Positions 1 through 8,909 are shown, counted from the first letter of the stretch. The stretch: 64,000 nucleotides of DNA from Streptomyces sp. HUAS ZL42 (GCF_040782645.1 NZ_CP160403.1:7661001-7725000); one strand, 5' to 3'. Notes: generated by a model not told the origin, from the letters alone. Translations and numbers: made by a program.

Positions 1-2
1 TC

Positions 3-554
3 GTCGGCATCGGCGTGTCTGCGGTCGTCACGGCGGTCAACGGCTATCTGCTCACCAAGGCAGACCTGGTCGACGCCGCCCGCGCGGTCGTGTGGATGAC
101 CGGATCGCTCAACGGCCGTGACTGGGACCAGGTCTGGCCGCTGCTCGGCCTGTGCGCCGTGCTCGTACCGCTCGTCCTCGCCAATGCGCGAGGGCTGCGG
201 ATGATGGAGATGGGCGACGACGTCTCGGGCGCACTCGGGGTGCGTGTGGAGCGTGTACGCCTGCTGCTGATGGTCTCCGCCGTCCTGCTCACCGCGGCCG
301 CCACCGCCGCGGCCGGTCCCGTCAGTTTCGTGGCGCTCACCGCGCCGCAGCTCGCCCGCCGCCTGACCCGCGCGCCCGGGCCGAATCTCCTGCCGTCCCT
401 ATGCATGGGCGCCACCCTCCTCGTCACCGCCGACTGGGCCTCCCAGCGGGCCTTCGGCGCCGACCAGCTGCCCGTGGGCGTGGTCACCGGGGTGCTGGGC
501 GGGATTTACCTGCTGTGGCTCCTTGTCACCGAGCGCAGGGCGGGCCGGATATGA
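3..554 (+). CDS. FecCD-family iron-siderophore ABC transporter permease (3' part)
   Basis: The gene is cut by the window edge; the reading frame is open from the first base and the visible part gives about 183 C-terminal residues. It shows several hydrophobic helices and the family hallmark stretch with GDDVSGALGVRVERVR, followed by a Gly/Pro-rich GPVSFVALTAPQLARRL segment that in FecCD/BtuC permeases contacts the ATPase. It would form half of a homodimeric inner-membrane channel for ferric siderophore or a similar chelate. The stop codon lies next to an ATG (ATGA overlap) of the downstream ATPase frame, so the two are co-transcribed. A GTG at 15 is inside the gene, not its start. Substrate cannot be read from this piece. 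Confidence 0.93.
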   Translation, partial: VGIGVSAVVTAVNGYLLTKADLVDAARAVVWMTGSLNGRDWDQVWPLLGLCAVLVPLVLANARGLRMMEMGDDVSGALGVRVERVRLLLMVSAVLLTAAATAAAGPVSFVALTAPQLARRLTRAPGPNLLPSLCMGATLLVTADWASQRAFGADQLPVGVVTGVLGGIYLLWLLVTERRAGRI

Positions 555-601
555 GTGCCGACCCGCGCGTCACCGCCGGCCCGATCAACCCAAGGAGCAC
601 C

Positions 602-1417
602 GTGAACCGCCTGTCCGCCGAGAACGTCACCCTCGCCTACGACCAGCGCGTGATCGCGGAGCAGTTGTCGGTGGAGATTCCGGACAACTCCTTCACCGTG
701 ATCGTCGGCCCCAACGCGTGCGGCAAGTCGACGCTCCTGCGGGCGCTGTCGCGGATGCTGAAGCCGACGCAGGGCCGGGTTCTGCTCGACGGGCAGGTCA
801 TCCAGTCGATGCCCGCGAAGAAGGTCGCTCGGACACTGGGCCTGCTGCCGCAGTCGTCCATCGCGCCCGACGGGATCACGGTTGCCGATCTGGTGGGCCG
901 CGGCCGCTACCCCCACCAGGGGATCCTGCGCCAGTGGTCGAGCGACGACGAGCGGGTCGTCCAGGAGTCGATGGCGCAGACCGGGGTCGTCGAGCTCGCC
1001 GACCGGTACGTCGACGAGCTCTCCGGCGGTCAGCGCCAGCGCGTGTGGATCGCGATGGCCCTCGCCCAGCAGACCCCGCTGCTGCTGCTCGACGAGCCGA
1101 CGACCTATCTCGACATCCAGCACCAGATCGACGTCCTCGACCTGTGCGCGGAGCTGCACGAGGAGCAGGGGCGGACGCTCGTCGCCGTCCTGCACGACCT
1201 CAACCACGCGGCCCGGTACGCGACCCACCTCATCGCTCTGAAGGGCGGCGAGGTGATCGCTCAGGGCGCGCCGAACGACGTCGTCACCGCCGGGCTGGTC
1301 GAAGAGGTCTTCGGACTCCGCTGCCAGGTCATCGACGATCCGGAGACGGGGACGCCGCTGGTGGTGCCGGCCGCGCGGAAGGCACGCACACGCGTGCCGG
1401 TCACAGAAGCTTCCTGA
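602..1417 (+). CDS. FepC/FecE-type siderophore ABC transporter ATP-binding protein
   Basis: This 271-residue ATPase powers the permease immediately upstream. Walker A is GPNACGKST at residues 36-44, the ABC signature is LSGGQRQR near 145, Walker B is LLLLDEPTTYLD, and the H-loop follows at HDLNHAARYA, the usual ferrichrome/enterobactin-importer pattern. I chose GTG 602 because AAGGAG (592-597) sits just ahead and the protein then begins NRLSAENVTLAY, as family members do; an ATG at 551 in the same frame overlaps the permease stop by 4 bp and would add 17 poorly conserved residues. The 3' end overlaps the convergent SCP2-domain gene by 17 bp. The periplasmic binding protein is not in the window. 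Confidence 0.93.
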   Translation: MNRLSAENVTLAYDQRVIAEQLSVEIPDNSFTVIVGPNACGKSTLLRALSRMLKPTQGRVLLDGQVIQSMPAKKVARTLGLLPQSSIAPDGITVADLVGRGRYPHQGILRQWSSDDERVVQESMAQTGVVELADRYVDELSGGQRQRVWIAMALAQQTPLLLLDEPTTYLDIQHQIDVLDLCAELHEEQGRTLVAVLHDLNHAARYATHLIALKGGEVIAQGAPNDVVTAGLVEEVFGLRCQVIDDPETGTPLVVPAARKARTRVPVTEAS

Positions 1418-1748
1418 GCCGGAACAGGTCCATGAGGGCGGCCTCCAGCCGCACCCGGCCCGAGCCCCAGGCCTTCGCGAAGTGCAGCTCACCGTCGACC
1501 ATCGCGACCAGGTCGTTACCGGCCATGGTCAGCCTGATCTGGGCCTTCTCTCGCGGGAGGCCCTCGAGTGTGTCGTGCACCACGATCCGGCCGCCCGCCA
1601 TACGGCCGACGAAGGTGACGTCGAGGTCGGTGATGTGGCAGCTCACCGAACGGTCCATGGCAGCGGCCGTGCGGACGTCCCCTTCGGCGTTCTGCATGTT
1701 GTCCGAGAGTTTTTCGAGTGCGGCGCGGCACTCCTCAATCGTGGCCAT
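1401..1748 (-). CDS. SCP2 sterol-carrier-domain protein
   Basis: A 115-residue single-domain protein. The fold signature is visible as alternating strands (SVSCHITDLDVTFVGRM, ..QIRLTMAGNDLVAMVDGELHFAKAWGSGRVRLEAALMDLFRLRKLL), which matches SCP2-like lipid-binding proteins of actinobacteria: a hydrophobic pocket domain with no catalytic residues. The chosen ATG gives MATIEECRAALEKL, an amphipathic first helix. The gene points toward the ABC ATPase (17-bp convergent overlap) and is divergent from the small hypothetical gene at 1791. Ligand and cellular role are unknown; lipid binding is inferred from the family only. Confidence 0.8.
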   Translation of the reverse strand: MATIEECRAALEKLSDNMQNAEGDVRTAAAMDRSVSCHITDLDVTFVGRMAGGRIVVHDTLEGLPREKAQIRLTMAGNDLVAMVDGELHFAKAWGSGRVRLEAALMDLFRLRKLL

Positions 1749-1790
1749 CGCGATCGACGGTACCGCAGGGCTTCGAGGTAGCGTCTGGGC

Positions 1791-2126
1791 ATGAGCGACT
1801 CGGTTCCGCAGACGGAGATCCCTGAGGAGACGGCGGAGGTACGGCCCGAGTACGACCCCGCCGCCCCCGCCCCGCTGAACGTGCCCCGCAGCCCCACCGG
1901 CAACGCCGAGGTCGACGCCCAGCTGCAGCGGCTGGCCGACGCCGACCACCTCGCCACGGACGGACACATCGAGGTGTACGAGGATGTACACGGGGGGCTG
2001 CGCGACGCGCTCACCGCGCTCGACGCCCGCCCGGGACCTCCGGCGCCGCCCACCCGTCACCCGACCACCACCCCTCAACGAGGCCCTTCGGGCCACACCA
2101 TCCATTCGTACGGAAACGGGAGCTGA
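1791..2126 (+). CDS. conserved hypothetical acidic/Pro-rich protein
   Basis: 111 residues, not recognised as any characterised family. The N-terminal half is acidic and proline-rich (EIPEETAEVRPEYDPAAPAP), the middle is a short predicted helical stretch (NAEVDAQLQRLADADHLATDGHIEVYEDVHGGLRDALTALD) and the tail is low complexity. No Shine-Dalgarno is seen; TAGCGT at 1779-1784 stands exactly six bases before the ATG, suggesting a leaderless transcript. Only 7 bp separate it from tlyA, so it is probably the first gene of that operon. The middle helix is the part most likely to be conserved. Function unknown. Confidence 0.7.
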   Translation: MSDSVPQTEIPEETAEVRPEYDPAAPAPLNVPRSPTGNAEVDAQLQRLADADHLATDGHIEVYEDVHGGLRDALTALDARPGPPAPPTRHPTTTPQRGPSGHTIHSYGNGS

Positions 2127-2133
2127 ACCGAAC

Positions 2134-2949
2134 GTGGCAGGAGTCGCACGCCGCCGTCTCGACGCGGAGCTGGTCCGCCGGAAGCTCGCGCGCTCGCGCG
2201 AGCACGCGAGCCAGCTGATCGCCGCAGGGCGCGTCACCGTCGGCAAGACCGTCGCGACCAAGCCCGCCACGCAGGTGGAGACGGCGGCGGCGATCGCCGT
2301 CGCCGCCGCCGCCGACGATCCCGACTACGTGTCCCGGGGCGGGCACAAGCTCGCCGGCGCGTTGCAGGTGTTCGTGCCGCAGGGGCTGCTCGTCGAGGGG
2401 CGGCGGGCTCTGGACGCGGGCGCCTCCACCGGGGGTTTCACGGACGTCCTGCTGCGGTCGGGCGCCGCGCACGTCGTCGCCGTGGACGTCGGATACGGAC
2501 AACTCGCATGGACTCTGCAGAGCGATGAACGCGTCACCGTCAAGGATCGTACGAACGTACGCGAGTTGACGCTCGAAGCGATCGATGGGGAGCCAGTGGA
2601 TCTTGTCGTGGGGGATCTGTCCTTCATCCCGCTCGGACTGGTGCTGCCCGCCCTGGTGCGGTGCGTGAAGCCGGACGCCGATCTGGTGATGATGGTCAAG
2701 CCGCAGTTCGAAGTGGGGAAGGAACGACTGGGAAGCGGGGGAGTCGTACGGAGCCCGCAGCTGCGGGCCGAGGCCGTGCGCGGCGTGGCCCAGAAGGCAT
2801 GGGACCTGGGGCTCGGGGTGAAGGGTGTCACCGCCAGTCCCCTGCCCGGGCCCTCGGGCAATGTCGAGTACTTCCTGTGGCTGCGTGCCGGGGCACCCGC
2901 TCCGGACCCGGCCGACGTTGACCGTGCAGTGGCGGAGGGGCCGCGTTGA
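2134..2949 (+). CDS. tlyA: TlyA-type 16S/23S rRNA 2'-O-methyltransferase
   Basis: 271 residues. An N-terminal S4 RNA-binding domain (RRRLDAELVRRKLARSREH...LIAAGRVTV, about 1-65) is followed by an FtsJ-like Rossmann methyltransferase: the SAM loop is LDAGASTGGFTDVLL and the later VVGDLSFIPL and MVKPQFEVG segments carry the Asp/Lys of the K-D-K-E type active site. Family members methylate C1409 of 16S and C1920 of 23S rRNA (mycobacterial numbering) and thereby confer capreomycin sensitivity; some were called haemolysins. GTG 2134 follows GGGAG at 2118-2122. The frame stays open upstream, but that part is covered by the preceding gene. The stop overlaps the NAD kinase start (TTGA). Confidence 0.93.
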   Translation: MAGVARRRLDAELVRRKLARSREHASQLIAAGRVTVGKTVATKPATQVETAAAIAVAAAADDPDYVSRGGHKLAGALQVFVPQGLLVEGRRALDAGASTGGFTDVLLRSGAAHVVAVDVGYGQLAWTLQSDERVTVKDRTNVRELTLEAIDGEPVDLVVGDLSFIPLGLVLPALVRCVKPDADLVMMVKPQFEVGKERLGSGGVVRSPQLRAEAVRGVAQKAWDLGLGVKGVTASPLPGPSGNVEYFLWLRAGAPAPDPADVDRAVAEGPR

Positions 2950-3851
2950 CACAGAACCGAGCTCGTACTGTTTTCCTGCTCGCCCACACGGGGCGGCCGG
3001 CGGCCATCCGGAGCGCGGAGCTCGTCGTCAAGGGGCTGCTGCGGGAGGGCATCGGCGTGCGCGTCCTCGAGTACGAGGCGGCCGACCTGCCACTCCCGGA
3101 CGAGGTGGAGCTGGTCAAGGAGGCGACTCCGCAGTGCCTCGACGGGTGTGAGCTGCTGATCGTGCTGGGCGGCGACGGGACACTGCTGCGCGGGGCCGAG
3201 TTCGCCCGGGCGTCCGGTGTGCCGATGCTCGGCGTCAACCTCGGACGTGTGGGGTTCCTCGCGGAGGCCGAGCGGGACGATCTCGACAAGGTCGTCGACC
3301 GGGTGGTGACCAAGGCGTACGAGGTCGAGGAGCGGATGACCGTCGACGTCGTCGTTCACCAGAACGGGGACATCGTGCACACGGACTGGGCGCTGAACGA
3401 GGCGGCCGTCCAGAAGGCCGGCGCGGAGAAGTTGCTCGAGGTCGTCCTGGAGATCGACGGGCGGCCGGTGACGGGGTTCGGGTGCGACGGGATCGTGCTG
3501 TCGACGCCGACCGGGTCGACGGCGTATGCGTTCTCGGCGGGTGGGCCTGTGGTCTGGCCCGAGGTCGAGGCGCTGCTGATGGTGCCGATCAGTGCGCATG
3601 CGTTGTTCGCGAAGCCGTTGGTGACTTCGCCGGATTCCGTGCTTGCGGTGGAGGTTCTGCCGCACATCCCGCCGGGGGTCCTGTGGTGTGACGGGCGGCG
3701 GACGGTTGAGCTGCCTCCCGGGGCGCGGGTCGAGGTGCGGCGGGGGGCTGTGCCGGTGCGGCTGGCTCGGCTGCATCATGCGTCGTTCACTGATCGGCTG
3801 GTGGCGAAGTTTGCGTTGCCCGTGTCTGGCTGGCGAGGGGCGCCGCATTAG
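2946..3851 (+). CDS. nadK: NAD kinase
   Basis: 301 residues; phosphorylates NAD to NADP using ATP or polyphosphate. The diagnostic GGDGT motif is at residues 75-79 and is followed by LLRGAEFARASGVPMLGVNLGRVGFLAE, and the second signature GCDGIVLSTPTGSTAYAFSAGGP binds the NAD adenosine. Start is TTG 2946, whose last two bases plus A form the tlyA stop, i.e. translational coupling. The tlyA-nadK-recN order is a recurrent actinobacterial arrangement. Length is normal for the family and all key motifs are present. Confidence 0.96.
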   Translation: MTQNRARTVFLLAHTGRPAAIRSAELVVKGLLREGIGVRVLEYEAADLPLPDEVELVKEATPQCLDGCELLIVLGGDGTLLRGAEFARASGVPMLGVNLGRVGFLAEAERDDLDKVVDRVVTKAYEVEERMTVDVVVHQNGDIVHTDWALNEAAVQKAGAEKLLEVVLEIDGRPVTGFGCDGIVLSTPTGSTAYAFSAGGPVVWPEVEALLMVPISAHALFAKPLVTSPDSVLAVEVLPHIPPGVLWCDGRRTVELPPGARVEVRRGAVPVRLARLHHASFTDRLVAKFALPVSGWRGAPH

Positions 3852-3887
3852 CCGTCCGTGAGGGGTGGCTTGTCACGGCCGGCGGGC

Positions 3888-3940
3888 GCGGGTGGTTTGT
3901 GGCTTGTCGCGCAGTTCCCCGCGCCCCTTGAGGCCGGACC
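3888..3940. repeat. Streptomyces-type interspersed repeat (TCGCGCAGTTCCCCGCGCCC core)
   Basis: The nadK-recN spacer contains GGCTTGTCGCGCAGTTCCCC followed by GCGCCCCTTGAGGCC. I recognise the core TCGCGCAGTTCCCCGCGCCC as a short sequence that recurs in intergenic regions of many Streptomyces genomes; only one copy is in this window, so repetitiveness is recollection, not something visible here. It can form a weak GC-rich hairpin and sits 60-100 bp ahead of recN. Confidence 0.55.
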
Positions 3941-4000
3941 ACTCACGCGGGTGACAGGGCACCTCGCACATCTCCGTCCCGACCTCGTAAGGTCTTGTCC

Positions 4001-5731
4001 GTGTTGGAGGAGATGCGGATACGGTCGCTCGGAGTCATCGACGACGCGGTCGTCGAGTTGTCACCCGGCTTCACCGCCGTCACGGGTGAGACGGGTGCGG
4101 GCAAGACCATGGTGGTCACCAGCCTCGGGCTGCTGCTGGGCGGGCGTGCCGACCCGGCGCTCGTGCGGATCGGGGCCGAGAAGGCGGTCGTCGAGGGGCG
4201 GGTCACCGTGCCCGCGGACGCCTCGGTCGCCGTACGGGCCGAGGAGGCCGGGGCCGAACTCGACGACGGGGCGCTGCTGATCAGCCGTACCGTTTCCGCC
4301 GAAGGCAGGTCGCGGGCACACCTGGGCGGGCGCAGCGTGCCCGTGGGTGTGCTCGCCGAACTCGCCGACGAACTCGTCGCCGTGCACGGGCAGACCGATC
4401 AGCAGGGGCTGCTGAAGCTGTCCCGGCAGCGGCAGGCGCTCGACCGGTACGCCGGTGACGCCGTCGCGGGACCGCTGGCCAAGTACGGCGAGGCCTACCG
4501 GCGGCTGCGGGCCGTCTCCGCCGAGCTCGAGGACATCACCACGCGCGCGCGTGAACGGGCCCAGGAGGCCGACATGCTGCGCTACGGGCTCGACGAGATC
4601 GCCGGCGTCGAACCGCGCGCAGGTGAGGACGTGGAGCTGGCGGAGGAGGCGGAGCGGCTGGGGCACGCCGAGGCGCTGTCCTCGGCCGCCACGGCCGCTC
4701 ATGGCGCGCTGGCGGGCAATCCCGAGGACCCGGAGGGCATCGACGCCGCCACGCTCGTCGCGGGCGCCCAGCGGGCCCTGGAGGCCGTGCGGTCGCACGA
4801 TCCGGCGCTGGCCGCGCTCGCCGACCGGATCGGGGAGATCGGGATCCTGCTCGGTGATGTCGCGGGCGAGCTCGCGGGGTACGCCGACGACCTGGACGCC
4901 GATCCGCTGCGGCTGGCTGCCGTGGAGGAGCGGCGGGCCGCGCTGAACGCGCTGACACGCAAGTACGGCGAGGACGTCGCCTCCGTGCTGGCGTGGGCCG
5001 AGCGGGGTGCCACGCGGCTCACCGAGCTCGACTCCGACGACGAGCGGATCGACGAGCTGACGGGTGAGCGGGATGCGCTGCGCAGCGAACTGGGCGGGCT
5101 GGCACAGGCGCTGACGGACGCGCGGACGGAGGCCGCGGAGCGGTTCGCGGCTGCCGTGACGGCCGAACTGGCCTCGCTCGCCATGCCGCACGCGCGCGTG
5201 TCCTTCGCCATCCGGCAGACCGAGGACGCGGAGGGCGTCGAGGTCGGCGGGCGTTTCGTCGCGTACGGGCCGTCGGGCGTCGACGAGGTCGAGCTGCTGC
5301 TGGCCCCGCACCCGGGGGCGCCGCCGCGCCCGATCGCCAAGGGCGCGTCCGGTGGTGAGCTGTCGCGCGTGATGCTCGCCGTCGAGGTCGTGTTCGCGGG
5401 GACGGACCCGGTGCCGACGTACCTGTTCGACGAGGTCGATGCGGGCGTCGGCGGCAAGGCGGCCGTGGAGATCGGGCGGCGGCTCGCCCGTCTTGCGAAG
5501 ACCGCGCAGGTCGTCGTGGTGACGCACCTGCCGCAGGTCGCTGCTTTCGCCGACCGGCAGTTGCTGGTCGAGAAGACGAACGACGGCTCGGTCACGCGGT
5601 CTGGTGTGAAGGTGCTCGAAGGGGAGGACCGTATCCGGGAGTTGTCGCGCATGCTGGCGGGGCAGGAGGACTCGGAGACCGCGCGGGCGCACGCGGAAGA
5701 GCTGCTGGCGTCGGCTCGGGAGGGCGTGTAG
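4001..5731 (+). CDS. recN: DNA repair protein RecN
   Basis: 576-residue SMC-like ATPase of double-strand-break repair. Walker A GETGAGKT is at residues 29-36; two Glu/Arg/Ala-rich coiled-coil arms run roughly 150-370; the C-terminal head carries GASGGELSRVMLAVEVV (ABC signature) and YLFDEVDAGVGGKAAVEIGRRL (Walker B/D-loop). Start GTG 4001 is preceded by AAGG (3989-3992) at 8 nt; a TTG at 3995 in the same frame adds only two residues. It follows nadK after a 150-bp spacer containing an interspersed repeat, so it may have its own promoter. No LexA-like box was found in that spacer. Confidence 0.95.
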   Translation: MLEEMRIRSLGVIDDAVVELSPGFTAVTGETGAGKTMVVTSLGLLLGGRADPALVRIGAEKAVVEGRVTVPADASVAVRAEEAGAELDDGALLISRTVSAEGRSRAHLGGRSVPVGVLAELADELVAVHGQTDQQGLLKLSRQRQALDRYAGDAVAGPLAKYGEAYRRLRAVSAELEDITTRARERAQEADMLRYGLDEIAGVEPRAGEDVELAEEAERLGHAEALSSAATAAHGALAGNPEDPEGIDAATLVAGAQRALEAVRSHDPALAALADRIGEIGILLGDVAGELAGYADDLDADPLRLAAVEERRAALNALTRKYGEDVASVLAWAERGATRLTELDSDDERIDELTGERDALRSELGGLAQALTDARTEAAERFAAAVTAELASLAMPHARVSFAIRQTEDAEGVEVGGRFVAYGPSGVDEVELLLAPHPGAPPRPIAKGASGGELSRVMLAVEVVFAGTDPVPTYLFDEVDAGVGGKAAVEIGRRLARLAKTAQVVVVTHLPQVAAFADRQLLVEKTNDGSVTRSGVKVLEGEDRIRELSRMLAGQEDSETARAHAEELLASAREGV

Positions 5732-5757
5732 GGCGTTCCGCGCCACTACTGCCGGCT

Positions 5758-5771
5758 CACTCGTACGAGTG
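5758..5771. repeat. 14-bp perfect palindrome downstream of recN
   Basis: CACTCGTACGAGTG is a perfect palindrome 27 bp after the recN stop, flanked by CTGC (5' side, offset by five bases) and GCAG (3' side), which would extend the stem. It may be the recN transcription stop or an operator for the downstream glycosyltransferase gene; no T-tract follows. Confidence 0.4.
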
Positions 5772-5857
5772 GCAGGTCGCGTCGCGTTGCCGTGTTGCCG
5801 CGAGGCCCGCATCCTGCGGCTTTGCGGGAACGGCCGTACGGCCTGGCATCCTTGGCT

Positions 5858-5884
5858 CAGTACGCGCAGTACGCGCAGTACGTG
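5858..5884. repeat. three tandem 9-bp units (CAGTACGCG)
   Basis: CAGTACGCG-CAGTACGCG-CAGTACGTG lies in the 241-bp recN-glycosyltransferase spacer. The last unit has one substitution. It is about 90 bp before the glycosyltransferase start and could be slippage-prone; no coding frame through it is convincing. Confidence 0.6.
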
Positions 5885-5972
5885 GAGGCAACCGTGCGGC
5901 ACACCCTCTCCGCACGATCCTTCTGTACGTTTCTTCGTGACCGTCCGAAGCCGAACCAGGAGCCCCGGCCAC

Positions 5973-7109
5973 GTGAGCCCCGTGAGCAGTCCGTCCTCGC
6001 TCGGCCAGTCGCCGCTGCGCACCGTGCAGGTGCTGGGTGGCGGCAACGCCGGCAGCAGCGCGCATGTGCGGTCCCTGGCCGCGGGGCTCGTCGCGCGGGG
6101 CGTGCGGGTGACGGTGTGCGCCCCTGTGGAGGCCGAACGCATCCACGACTTCGCGGGCGCCGGTGCCGAACACGTACACGTGCCACGCAGCAGCGACCCG
6201 GCGTCCGTGTCCGCCCTGCGCGCGGCCTGCACGGGCGCCGACCTCGTGCACGCGCACGGGCTGCACGCCTCGTTCCGGGCCGTGCTCGCCCTCGGCGGAC
6301 GCAGCACCCCGCTCGTGGTCACCTGGCACAACCGTGCGCACGCCGAGGGGGCGCGCGCCCATCTGCTGCGCCTGCTGGAGCGCAGGGTGGTGAAGGCCGC
6401 GTCCGTGGTGCTCGGGACCTCCTCCGACCTGGTGGACCGGGCGCGGCGGACCGGTGCGCGGGACGCACGGCTCGCCGCCGTGTCACTGCCCGGGCCGCGC
6501 GTGCCGGAAGGGGTGGAGGACCCCGACCGGCTGCGTCCCAAGGCGCGGGCCGAACTCGGCGCCATCGGGCGCCCCTTGCTGATGGCCGTCGGCTCCCTCG
6601 ACAGCCACCGCGGATACGACGTCCTGCTCGACGCCTCGCGCGCCTGGCGCCGACTGGACCCGCTGCCGCTGGTGGCGATCGCGGGGGAGGGGCCGCTGCG
6701 GACGGAGCTGCAAGGCCGTATCGAGGACGAAGAACTGCCCGTGCGGCTCATCGGGCGCCGGGACGACGTCTCCGAACTGCTCGCCGCCGCGGACCTCGCC
6801 CTCCTGCCCAGCCGCTGGGAGTCGCGCTCCGTCCTCGCCCAGGAGGCCCTCCACGCGCGCGTGCCGCTCGTCGCGACCGCCGTCGGCGGCATCCCCGAAC
6901 TCGTGGGCGACGCCGCCGAACTCGTCCCGTACGGGGATGCGAAGGCGCTCGCCGACGCCGTCGTGCGGCTCCTTGCCGAGCCCGAGCGCCGGCAGCTCCT
7001 GCGGGAGCGGGGCGTGCGGCAGGCCGCGACCTGGCCGACCGAGGACGAGACCGTCGCCCAGGTCCTCAGCGTCTACGACGAGCTGACCCAGCCCCGGCCG
7101 CTCGTCTAG
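5973..7109 (+). CDS. GT4-type glycosyltransferase
   Basis: 378-residue GT-B enzyme. The N-terminal acceptor domain has the glycine loop VQVLGGGNAGSSAHVRSLAAGL and the VHAHGLHASFRAVLA motif; the donor domain shows VGSLDSHRGYDVLLDA, AGEGPLRTEL, and the E-x7-E sugar-nucleotide motif in LPSRWESRSVLAQEALHARVPLVATAVGGIPELV. GTG 5973 has AGGAG at 5958-5962, 10 nt upstream; the frame is open further up but crosses a tandem repeat and lacks a ribosome site. Acceptor and sugar are not predictable. It is convergent with the PucR regulator (7-bp gap) and not in an obvious operon. Confidence 0.9.
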   Translation: MSPVSSPSSLGQSPLRTVQVLGGGNAGSSAHVRSLAAGLVARGVRVTVCAPVEAERIHDFAGAGAEHVHVPRSSDPASVSALRAACTGADLVHAHGLHASFRAVLALGGRSTPLVVTWHNRAHAEGARAHLLRLLERRVVKAASVVLGTSSDLVDRARRTGARDARLAAVSLPGPRVPEGVEDPDRLRPKARAELGAIGRPLLMAVGSLDSHRGYDVLLDASRAWRRLDPLPLVAIAGEGPLRTELQGRIEDEELPVRLIGRRDDVSELLAAADLALLPSRWESRSVLAQEALHARVPLVATAVGGIPELVGDAAELVPYGDAKALADAVVRLLAEPERRQLLRERGVRQAATWPTEDETVAQVLSVYDELTQPRPLV

Positions 7110-7116
7110 GCAGCGC

Positions 7117-8760
7117 TCAGGGCACGTGCCGGCGTGCCCGCAGCGCCAGGCTCAACGCCAGTACCGTCTGCGGGTCGTCGAGGTCGGTGCCCAGCAACTC
7201 GCCGATTCTCGCGAGGCGGTTGTACAGCGTCTGCCGGTTCAGATGCAGCTCTCGCGCCGTCTCCGCCTTGCGGCCCGCGTGGGCCAGGTACGTCTCCAGC
7301 GTGGGCAGCAGCGGCGGCTTGGAACGGTGGTCGTGGTCCCGGACCGGGCCGATGGCCCGGTCCACGAAGGCCGCCAGGTCAGGCTGGTCGCGCAGGCGCC
7401 ACAGGAGCAGGTCGATGTCCAGGCGGCGGGCGTCGTACCAAAGGCGGTCCGACAGGCCCTGCGCCGCCGTCGCCGTCTCCGCCGCGTGCCGCAGACCCGC
7501 CGACGCCGCCGCCCAGCTGCCGGCCACCCCGACGACCACGACCGGAGGCTGGGCCCCCGGCCGCTGCATCCCGGCCCGCTCCACGCCCGCCCGCAGCGCC
7601 GCCGCGACCCGGTCCGCGACCGCCGACCGCTCCGGCTCCGAGCGCAGGCCCAGCAGCAACATCACCCGGCCCTCGACCGGTCGTACGCCCAACAGGACCG
7701 GAACCCCCACCGTGGCCAGTTCCTCCCCCACCGCACGCGCCAGCACCGCCCAGCCGCCGCCGGGCGAGAGCGCGTCGCCCAGCCGCATCACCACCGGCAG
7801 CAGCGGGCTCCTGCCCGGTCTGAAGCCCAGCACGCGCGCCTGCGCGGGGGCGTCCTCCGCCGCGATACGGCCCTCGGCGAGATCGGTCAGGAAGTCGCCC
7901 CGGCCGCGTGCCGCCAGCTCCTCCTCCTGGCGGGCCTGCATCAGCACCACGGCGAGGATGCCGGCCGCCCGCTCGGCGGCCATCCGGTGCACGGGAGCGA
8001 GCGGGCCGCGTACGGGAAGCAGCACGAGCCTGGCGCGGACCGAGCCCGTGCCCGGCCCTCCGCCGGGTACGTCCACGAGGACCGTCCCCGACGGCGGCGG
8101 GGCGTCCTTGTGCGGGCCGCGCAGTCCCTCCCACACCTGCAGCGGATCCGCCCCCTCGGGCCCCGCCCCGGCGGCGTACAGCAGCTGCCCGTCCGTCGTC
8201 TCCAGGAAGACCGGGTTGCCGCCGAAGTCGGCCAGGATGCCCAGGACCTGGGGGATTCCGCCGCCGCCCAGCAGGGCCTCCGTACAACGGTGGTGCACCT
8301 CCTCCGCCCGCTGCAGCAGCGCGTAGTGGCCGTTGACGATCTCGGTGTGGATCTCCTCGGTCACGGTCACGAACGGCACCTCGCGGTGCAGTTGGACGAG
8401 GGGCAGGCCGGCTGCCCGTGCGGTCTCGACCAGGGCGGCCGGCAGGCGGGTGAAGCGCGGGCCGAGCTCGACGACCAGCGCCGCGATGCCGCGCTCGGCG
8501 AGGGTGCGCACGAACGCGCGCTGTTCGGCCGGACGGGTGCCGAGCCCGTAGCCGGTGGTCAGCAGCAGCTCGCCGCCCTTGAGCAGGGAGGCGATGTGCG
8601 GCACCTCGCCCGCGTGCACCCAGCGCACCGTACGGCCCAGCCGCTCGGCGCCCGCGAGGACCTCGGGGAGCCCGCTGCGCAGACCGGGCAGCTCCAGTGC
8701 CCGCTGAACGGTGATCCCGGCGCCGTGGCTCTCGGGTCGGTGGTCCGTGCGGCTGTCCAT
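7117..8760 (-). CDS. PucR-family transcriptional regulator
   Basis: 547 residues. The N-terminal purine-catabolism-regulator domain (ALELPGLRSGLPEVLAGAERLGRTVRWVH...LLKGGELLLTTGYGL) is followed by a long GGDEF-like/CdaR central part and a C-terminal PucR helix-turn-helix (LETYLAHAGRKAETARELHLNRQTLYNRLARI). Such proteins usually activate purine, amino-acid or allantoin catabolic genes in response to a small ligand. No catabolic genes adjoin it; the divergent neighbour at 8910 is a flavin oxidoreductase and is the most likely local target. ATG 8760 is the first good start and gives a family-typical N-terminus. Confidence 0.88.
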   Translation of the reverse strand: MDSRTDHRPESHGAGITVQRALELPGLRSGLPEVLAGAERLGRTVRWVHAGEVPHIASLLKGGELLLTTGYGLGTRPAEQRAFVRTLAERGIAALVVELGPRFTRLPAALVETARAAGLPLVQLHREVPFVTVTEEIHTEIVNGHYALLQRAEEVHHRCTEALLGGGGIPQVLGILADFGGNPVFLETTDGQLLYAAGAGPEGADPLQVWEGLRGPHKDAPPPSGTVLVDVPGGGPGTGSVRARLVLLPVRGPLAPVHRMAAERAAGILAVVLMQARQEEELAARGRGDFLTDLAEGRIAAEDAPAQARVLGFRPGRSPLLPVVMRLGDALSPGGGWAVLARAVGEELATVGVPVLLGVRPVEGRVMLLLGLRSEPERSAVADRVAAALRAGVERAGMQRPGAQPPVVVVGVAGSWAAASAGLRHAAETATAAQGLSDRLWYDARRLDIDLLLWRLRDQPDLAAFVDRAIGPVRDHDHRSKPPLLPTLETYLAHAGRKAETARELHLNRQTLYNRLARIGELLGTDLDDPQTVLALSLALRARRHVP

Positions 8761-8909
8761 GCAGCGGACGCTACCTGCGCAGACGTTCCGGCAACATCTT
8801 CGGGCGGGTTACGGGTGTGATCAGAAGGCGGCGACGAGGGGGAGCGGGCCGCGGACGAGGTGATGGCAGCCCTGGGTTAGGGCGGTAGCGGCCGGGTAGC
8901 GGCGTCGGC

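Noticed and set aside
44..487. Long antisense frames opposite most genes (for example opposite the siderophore permease, recN, the STAND protein, scpA and dnaE2)
   Set aside because: At this GC content, frames antisense to real genes stay open by chance; none shows family motifs, a ribosome site or plausible composition.
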